DNA from: Pseudomonas sp.
GTDB taxonomy: Bacteria; Pseudomonadota; Gammaproteobacteria; Pseudomonadales; Pseudomonadaceae
Length of the DNA: 11,338 nt
Reading direction: 5' to 3'
Assembly (NCBI GenBank): GCA_029239415.1
Contig: JAQZAY010000100.1
Coordinates: 1-11,338 of the forward strand
This document shows, in pieces, positions 5,202 to 11,338 of this stretch (positions are counted from its first letter, which is position 1; each line of letters starts with the position of its first letter). The notes under the pieces are model-generated. The model was not told where the DNA came from, searched no databases, and saw only the letters and a list, made by a program, of their open reading frames with translations. Position numbers and translations under genes: made by a program.

Positions 5202-7430
5202 ATGAATCGGACTGGCCTGCTGTGCTGGCGCTCGACCGCCAGGCTGGAACACCCACCGACTGCCCCGGGAATCCACCTGCGCCTGGCGGCGCTCGCGCTG
5301 GCGATGGCCTGCTCGTCGCTGGCGCTGGCCGCCGAGGTCGACGGCAAGCGCATCGTGGGTGCCGACAACGAGCCGGGCAACTGGATGAGCCACGGGCGCA
5401 CCTACGACGAACAGCGTTTCAGCCCCCTCACGCACATCAACGACGGCAACGTCAGCCAGCTGGGCCTGGCCTGGAGCTACAAGCTGGACCTGGACCGTGG
5501 CGTGGAGGCCACGCCGATCGTGGTCGACGGCGTCATGTACACCACAGGGCCCTTCTCGGTGGTGTATGCGCTCGATGCCCGCAACGGCAAGCTGCTGTGG
5601 AAGTACGATCCGCAGTCCGACCGCCAGCGTGCCGGCGAAGCCTGCTGCGACGCGGTCAACCGCGGCGTGGCGGTCTGGCAGGGCAAGGTCTATGTCGGGG
5701 TACTCGATGGACGCCTGGAGGCGATCGACGCCAAGACCGGCCAGCGGGTCTGGTCGGTCGATACCCGCAACGACAAGGCGCGCAGCTACACCATCACCGG
5801 CGCCCCGCGTGTGGTCAACGGCAAGGTCATCATCGGCAACGGCGGCGCCGAATTCGGCGTGCGCGGCTACGTCACCGCCTACGACGCCGGGACCGGCAAG
5901 CAGGCCTGGCGCTTCTTCACCGTGCCCGGCGATCCGAAGCTGCCGCCCGAGGACAAGGCGATGCAGATCGCCAGCAAGACCTGGCATGGCGATGCGTTCC
6001 TCGAGCAGGGCGGCGGCGGCACGGCCTGGGACTCGTTCGCCTACGACCCCGAGCTGAACCTGTTGTACATCGGCGTCGGCAACGGCTCGACCTGGGACCC
6101 GAAATGGCGCAGCCAGGCCAAGGGCGACAACCTGTTCCTGTCGAGCATCGTCGCGGTCAATGCCGACACCGGCGAATACGCCTGGCACTACCAGACCACC
6201 CCCGGCGATGCCTGGGACTTCACCGCCACCCAGCACATGATCCTGGCCGAGCTGCCGATCGACGGCAAGCCGCGCAAGGTGCTGATGCAGGCACCCAAGA
6301 ACGGCTTTTTCTACGTGATCGACCGTGCTACCGGCGAGCTGCTTTCGGCCAAGAACATCGTTCCGGTGAACTGGGCCAAGGGCATCGACATGAAGACCGG
6401 GCGACCCATCGTCGACGACGAGGCCGCCGCCTATTGGAAGGACGGCAAGCGCAAGCTGGTGACCCCGGCTTTCTGGGGCGCGCATGACTGGCACCCGATG
6501 TCCTACAACCCGAAGACCGGGCTGGTGTACATCCCCGCGCACATCATGTCGGCCTACTACGAGCACATCCCCGATGCGCCCAAGCGAAACCCCTTCAAGA
6601 GTGTCTACCAGCTCGGCTTGAAGACCGGGATGATGCCCGAAGGCCCGGACGGGCTGCTGGAGATGGCCAAGACCTGGTCCGGCAAGCTGATCGCCTGGGA
6701 CCCGGTCAAGCAGGCGCCAGCCTGGGAAGTGCCGTACATCACCATCTTCAACGGTGGTACGTTGAGCACCGCGGGCAACCTGGTGTTCGAGGGCAGTGCC
6801 GATGGCCGGGTGATTGCCTATGCCGCCGACACCGGCAACAAGCTCTGGGAATCCCCTGCCGCCAGTGGCGTGATGGCAGCACCGGTCACCTATTCGGTGG
6901 ACGGCGAGCAGTACGTGACCTTCATGGCGGGCTGGGGCGGGGCGTTCTCGACCTTCGCCGGGGCCTTGTCGCTGCGCGCCGGGGTACAGCCGTTTTCCCA
7001 GGTGCTGACCTACAAGCTGGGCGGCACCGCGCCGCTGCGCGAGCCGCCACCCCCGGCCGATGCCCCCGAGCCACCGGCGCTGACCGCAGATGCGGCCGCC
7101 GTGGCCGCGGGCGCAGCGCTGTACGACGGCAACTGCTCGCAATGCCATGGCATCCATGCCGTCAGCGGCGGCGTGCTGCCTGACCTGCGCAAGCTCACCC
7201 GCGAGAAGCACGACATGTTCCTGGGCATCCTCTACGGCGGCCGGGTGCCGGACGGCATGCCGTCGTTCGCCGAAGCGCTCAAGCCCGAGCAAGTCGAGCA
7301 GGTGCACCAGTACCTGATCAAGCGTTCCCATGACCTCAAGCGCGAAGGCGATGCCTGGCAGCAGTTCAGCGCCAAGCCTGTCGCGAGCAAGGTCTCCCAG
7401 CCACTGGCCGACAACGATTCCAAGGAGTGA
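5202..7430 (+). CDS. Quinohemoprotein alcohol dehydrogenase (type II, PQQ and heme c)
   Basis: This 742-residue periplasmic enzyme oxidises alcohols to aldehydes, passing electrons from PQQ to a fused heme c and then to a soluble carrier. GGAGAG (5190-5195) sets the start. The signal peptide is unusually long at the front (about 25 residues) before the hydrophobic core, with cleavage near ALA-AEVDG (43/44). The dehydrogenase propeller shows the adjacent Cys148-Cys149 pair typical of PQQ enzymes, Glu217 (GAEFG) and Asn294 (GNGSTWDP) as expected calcium/PQQ ligands, and Asp339 (PGDAWDFTA) as catalytic base. Residue 341, two after that Asp, is Thr; lanthanide-dependent relatives have Asp there, so calcium dependence is predicted. 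The C-terminal cytochrome domain has CSQCH (645-649) and Met686 in GMPSF as likely axial ligand. Related enzymes include those of P. putida HK5 (ADH IIB, ADH IIG). The substrate is not readable. It is first in an operon with aldA. Confidence 0.93.
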   Translation: MNRTGLLCWRSTARLEHPPTAPGIHLRLAALALAMACSSLALAAEVDGKRIVGADNEPGNWMSHGRTYDEQRFSPLTHINDGNVSQLGLAWSYKLDLDRGVEATPIVVDGVMYTTGPFSVVYALDARNGKLLWKYDPQSDRQRAGEACCDAVNRGVAVWQGKVYVGVLDGRLEAIDAKTGQRVWSVDTRNDKARSYTITGAPRVVNGKVIIGNGGAEFGVRGYVTAYDAGTGKQAWRFFTVPGDPKLPPEDKAMQIASKTWHGDAFLEQGGGGTAWDSFAYDPELNLLYIGVGNGSTWDPKWRSQAKGDNLFLSSIVAVNADTGEYAWHYQTTPGDAWDFTATQHMILAELPIDGKPRKVLMQAPKNGFFYVIDRATGELLSAKNIVPVNWAKGIDMKTGRPIVDDEAAAYWKDGKRKLVTPAFWGAHDWHPMSYNPKTGLVYIPAHIMSAYYEHIPDAPKRNPFKSVYQLGLKTGMMPEGPDGLLEMAKTWSGKLIAWDPVKQAPAWEVPYITIFNGGTLSTAGNLVFEGSADGRVIAYAADTGNKLWESPAASGVMAAPVTYSVDGEQYVTFMAGWGGAFSTFAGALSLRAGVQPFSQVLTYKLGGTAPLREPPPPADAPEPPALTADAAAVAAGAALYDGNCSQCHGIHAVSGGVLPDLRKLTREKHDMFLGILYGGRVPDGMPSFAEALKPEQVEQVHQYLIKRSHDLKREGDAWQQFSAKPVASKVSQPLADNDSKE

Positions 7431-7436
7431 CAGCGC

Positions 7437-8870
7437 ATGCAAGATGCCCCTTACCAGAACTACATCGACAACGCCTTCGTCGCCACCGATGCGCACCTGG
7501 AGGTGTTCAACCCCGCTAATGGCGAGCTGCTCGGGCATGTGCCGGAGTCGGCGCCGGAACAGGTCGAGCAGGCCATCGCGGCCGCCCGCCGCGCGCAGAA
7601 GGGCTGGGCCGCCAGGCCTGCGATCGAGCGCGCCGGCTACCTGCGCCAGATTGCCACCCGGATACGAGGCAATGCCGCGCGCCTGGCGCACATCATCACT
7701 GCCGAGCAGGGCAAGGTGCCTGCGCTGGCCGAGGTCGAGGTCAACTTCACCGCCGACTACCTGGACTACATGGCCGAATGGGCGCGGCGCCTGGAAGGCG
7801 AGGTGCTGACCAGCGACCGCGCCAACGAGCACATCTTCCTGCTGCGCAAGCCACTGGGCGTGGTCGCCGGCATCCTGCCCTGGAACTTCCCGTTCTTTCT
7901 CATCGCCCGCAAGATGGCACCGGCCTTGCTCACCGGCAACACCATCGTCATCAAGCCCAGCGAAGAAACCCCGATCAACTGCTTCGAGTTCGCAAGGCTG
8001 GTGGCCGAGACCGACCTGCCCAGTGGCGTGTTCAATGTGGTCGGCGGGCAGGGGAGCAGTGTCGGGCATAGCCTGAGCAGCAGTGCCGGGATCGACCTGG
8101 TGAGCTTCACCGGCAGCGTGGCCACGGGCGCGCGCATCATGGCCGCGGCCGCGCCCAACATCACCAAGCTCAACCTGGAGCTGGGGGGCAAGGCCCCGGC
8201 GATCGTCCTGGCCGATGCCGACCTCGATCTCGCGGTGCGGGCCATCACGGCTTCGCGGGTGATCAATACAGGGCAGGTATGCAACTGCGCCGAGCGGGTA
8301 TATGTGGAGCGCAAGGTCGCCGACGCGTTCATCGACAAGGTCGCCCAGGCCATGGCTGCCACGCGCTATGGCGATCCACTCAGGCAGGCTGGCCTGGACA
8401 TGGGCCCGCTGATCAACCAGGCCGGCCTGGACAAGGTCGCGCAGATGGTGCGCACGGCGCGCGAGCAGGGCGCCCAGGTGGTGACCGGTGGGCAGGTGGC
8501 GGACCTGGGGGCGGGGTTCCACTACCAGCCGACCGTGCTGGCGGGCTGTTCGAGCGACATGGAGATCATGCGCAAGGAGATCTTCGGGCCGGTGCTGCCG
8601 ATCCAGGTGGTGGACGATATCGACCAGGCGATCGCGCTGGCCAACGACAGCGAGTACGGCTTGACCTCCTCGATCTATACCCGCGACCTGAATGCCGCGC
8701 TCAAGGCTAGCCGCGAGATCGACTTCGGCGAGACCTACATCAACCGCGAGAACTTCGAGGCGATGCAGGGATACCACGCCGGGACCCGCAAGTCGGGGAT
8801 CGGCGGGGCGGACGGCAAGCATGGGCTGTACGAGTACACGCATACGCAGGTGGTGTACATACAGGCCTGA
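7437..8870 (+). CDS. aldA: NAD-dependent aldehyde dehydrogenase, AldA (lactaldehyde/glycolaldehyde) type
   Basis: This 477-residue cytoplasmic enzyme oxidises aldehydes to acids. Long stretches match E. coli AldA as I remember it, among them EVEVNFTADYLDYMAEWARR, GILPWNFPFFLIARKMAPAL, SRVINTGQVCNCAERVYV and ETYINRENFEAMQGYHAG; the length also matches (479 in E. coli). Catalytic residues are in place: Asn150 (PWNF), Glu248 (LELGG) and Cys282 (GQVCNC). The cofactor segment FTGSVATG is also present. E. coli AldA converts L-lactaldehyde to lactate and glycolaldehyde to glycolate. Here it probably removes the aldehyde made by the upstream dehydrogenase. The ATG lies 6 bp after that gene's stop, and its ribosome-binding site AAGGAG (7422-7427) sits inside the last codons of that gene, a sign of one transcript. 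Exact substrate preference may differ from the E. coli enzyme. Confidence 0.93.
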   Translation: MQDAPYQNYIDNAFVATDAHLEVFNPANGELLGHVPESAPEQVEQAIAAARRAQKGWAARPAIERAGYLRQIATRIRGNAARLAHIITAEQGKVPALAEVEVNFTADYLDYMAEWARRLEGEVLTSDRANEHIFLLRKPLGVVAGILPWNFPFFLIARKMAPALLTGNTIVIKPSEETPINCFEFARLVAETDLPSGVFNVVGGQGSSVGHSLSSSAGIDLVSFTGSVATGARIMAAAAPNITKLNLELGGKAPAIVLADADLDLAVRAITASRVINTGQVCNCAERVYVERKVADAFIDKVAQAMAATRYGDPLRQAGLDMGPLINQAGLDKVAQMVRTAREQGAQVVTGGQVADLGAGFHYQPTVLAGCSSDMEIMRKEIFGPVLPIQVVDDIDQAIALANDSEYGLTSSIYTRDLNAALKASREIDFGETYINRENFEAMQGYHAGTRKSGIGGADGKHGLYEYTHTQVVYIQA

Positions 8871-8896
8871 TCGTCTGGAGGTTGAGGTCGCCTGCG

Positions 8897-8928
8897 CCGG
8901 CCTCTTCGCTGGCTTGCCAGCGAAGAGG
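8897..8928. repeat. REP-type palindromic hairpin between convergent genes
   Basis: CCTCTTCGCTGG (8901-8912) and CCAGCGAAGAGG (8917-8928) form a perfect 12-bp stem around a CTTG loop. It is preceded by CCGG and followed by TCCCTGCGG. The flanks and the CCTCTTCGC core resemble the short extragenic palindromes scattered through P. putida genomes. It sits between the stops of aldA (8870) and the convergent regulator gene (8946). It may serve as a two-way terminator or transcript-end stabiliser, although no T-run follows on either strand. Confidence 0.7.
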
Positions 8929-8945
8929 TCCCTGCGGTTTGAAAC

Positions 8946-10889
<1,944 letters not shown>

Positions 10890-10952
10890 GGGCGCTCCAG
10901 CAGATCGATTATTGTAGGTGCCGGTTCGGATGCCGGTGGTGACTGGAACATT

Positions 10953-11007
10953 AGCTGGTTATGGGAGATACACCCCTGAGTCATCACAGTTTCCAGACTA
11001 ACCAGCT
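10953..11007. repeat. 9-bp inverted repeat with downstream T-run, between regulator gene and tRNA
   Basis: AGCTGGTTA (10953-10961) is the exact reverse complement of TAACCAGCT (10999-11007), with 37 bases between. Eight Ts (11009-11016) follow on the + strand. CTGGAA (10943-10948) and TTCCAG (10991-10996) form a second, interleaved inverted pair. The site is upstream of the regulator start, so it may be an operator. As RNA on the + strand it could also act as a terminator shielding the tRNA from antisense transcription. Confidence 0.45.
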
Positions 11008-11036
11008 GTTTTTTTTATATTTTTCCGCACAACCCC

Positions 11037-11064
11037 TTCCCAAGCCGCAAAAACCTTGTTAAAT
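11037..11064 (+). promoter_or_regulatory. Possible promoter of tRNA-Gln
   Basis: TTCCCA (11037-11042) and TTAAAT (11059-11064) are 16 bases apart. A GC-rich stretch (TCGCCCG) then follows, of the kind that often forms the discriminator of stable-RNA promoters. The -35 box is poor, so this is a tentative call based largely on position, 17 bases before the mature tRNA. Confidence 0.35.
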
Positions 11065-11081
11065 TCTCGCCCGTTCCACAC

Positions 11082-11156
11082 AGGGGCGTCGCCAAGCGGT
11101 AAGGCAGCAGGTTTTGATCCTGCCATGCGTTGGTTCGAATCCAGCCGCCCCTGCCA
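11082..11156 (+). tRNA. tRNA-Gln (anticodon TTG)
   Basis: A complete 75-base cloverleaf can be folded by hand. The acceptor stem is AGGGGCG/CGCCCCT (11082-11088 with 11146-11152) and the D-arm is GCC/GGC. The anticodon stem GCAGG/CCTGC encloses loop TTTTGAT, with anticodon TTG at 11114-11116. The T-arm is GTTGG/CCAGC around TTCGAAT, with one G-T pair. G73 and an encoded CCA end it at 11156. The sequence is close to the E. coli glutamine tRNA in the D-loop and T-loop. The following 182 bases to the window edge show no supported gene and no obvious terminator. Confidence 0.96.
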
Positions 11157-11338
11157 TTTCCCATCCTCGCAGCATCCTTCGACACGCGCTTCCACCTGCA
11201 GGCAAGCGTTCATCCCGTCGACACACTCCTTGCAAGCATTGCCCGCATCCAGCCTCAGTCATGACGCGCTGGCGATTTGTCGTGCCTGCTCGCTCCATGC
11301 CAGGCCCACGGCCAAGGCCGACAAGCGCGACGCCCAGG

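Noticed and set aside
5178..8843. 1221-codon open frame on the minus strand opposite the dehydrogenase operon
   Set aside because: It is a by-product of high G+C codon use antisense to two well-recognised enzymes; its product is low-complexity and resembles no protein.
11082..11338. tRNA-Gln 3' end as an integration site
   Set aside because: No copy of the tRNA 3' end, integrase gene or other mobile-element gene is seen inside the window.
11157..11338. Possible gene start after the tRNA (open frame from the ATG near 11261 to the edge)
   Set aside because: The product is short and Pro/Arg-rich, with no ribosome site or family match; nothing supports it.

Overview
The window looks like chromosomal DNA from a fluorescent Pseudomonas of the P. 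putida type. This rests on uniformly high G+C, Pseudomonas-like codon use in every gene, a palindromic REP hairpin of the P. putida kind at about 8897-8928, and several small protein families common in that genus. No phage, transposon, CRISPR or conjugation gene is visible.

Left part (1-4904): the 3' end of an isoprenyl diphosphate synthase gene, then a convergent gene for a small exported protein. A four-gene block on the + strand follows: a DUF1264/OBAP-family lipoprotein, an 80-residue charged protein, a YjlB-like cupin, and a basic protein with a Rho-N/SAP-like C-terminus. Its gaps are 30, 102 and 39 bp. Small charged proteins of this kind often go with stress or stationary-phase functions, but nothing here proves that. 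Next is a lipoprotein with four Asp-box (BNR/YCF48-like) repeats. Its 3' end overlaps a convergent 120-residue conserved hypothetical gene by 48 bp.

Right part (4905-10889): a coherent alcohol-oxidation module. An exported PQQ- and heme c-containing (type II) quinohemoprotein alcohol dehydrogenase is followed 6 bp later by an AldA-like aldehyde dehydrogenase. A near-consensus sigma-54 promoter (5128-5144) lies upstream, and a perfect 16-bp palindrome with related half-sites (4994-5049) lies about 120 bp before it. The convergent gene beyond a REP hairpin encodes an AcoR-type sigma-54 enhancer-binding regulator. Together they suggest that an alcohol or diol is oxidised in the periplasm, that the aldehyde is oxidised to the acid in the cytoplasm, and that the regulator senses a pathway compound and activates the operon. 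Because the second enzyme resembles lactaldehyde/glycolaldehyde dehydrogenase, short diols such as 1,2-propanediol or ethylene glycol are attractive substrate guesses.

Right edge: an AT-rich intergenic region with a 9-bp inverted repeat and a T-run, then a complete tRNA-Gln(TTG). The last 182 bp after the tRNA hold no gene that can be supported.
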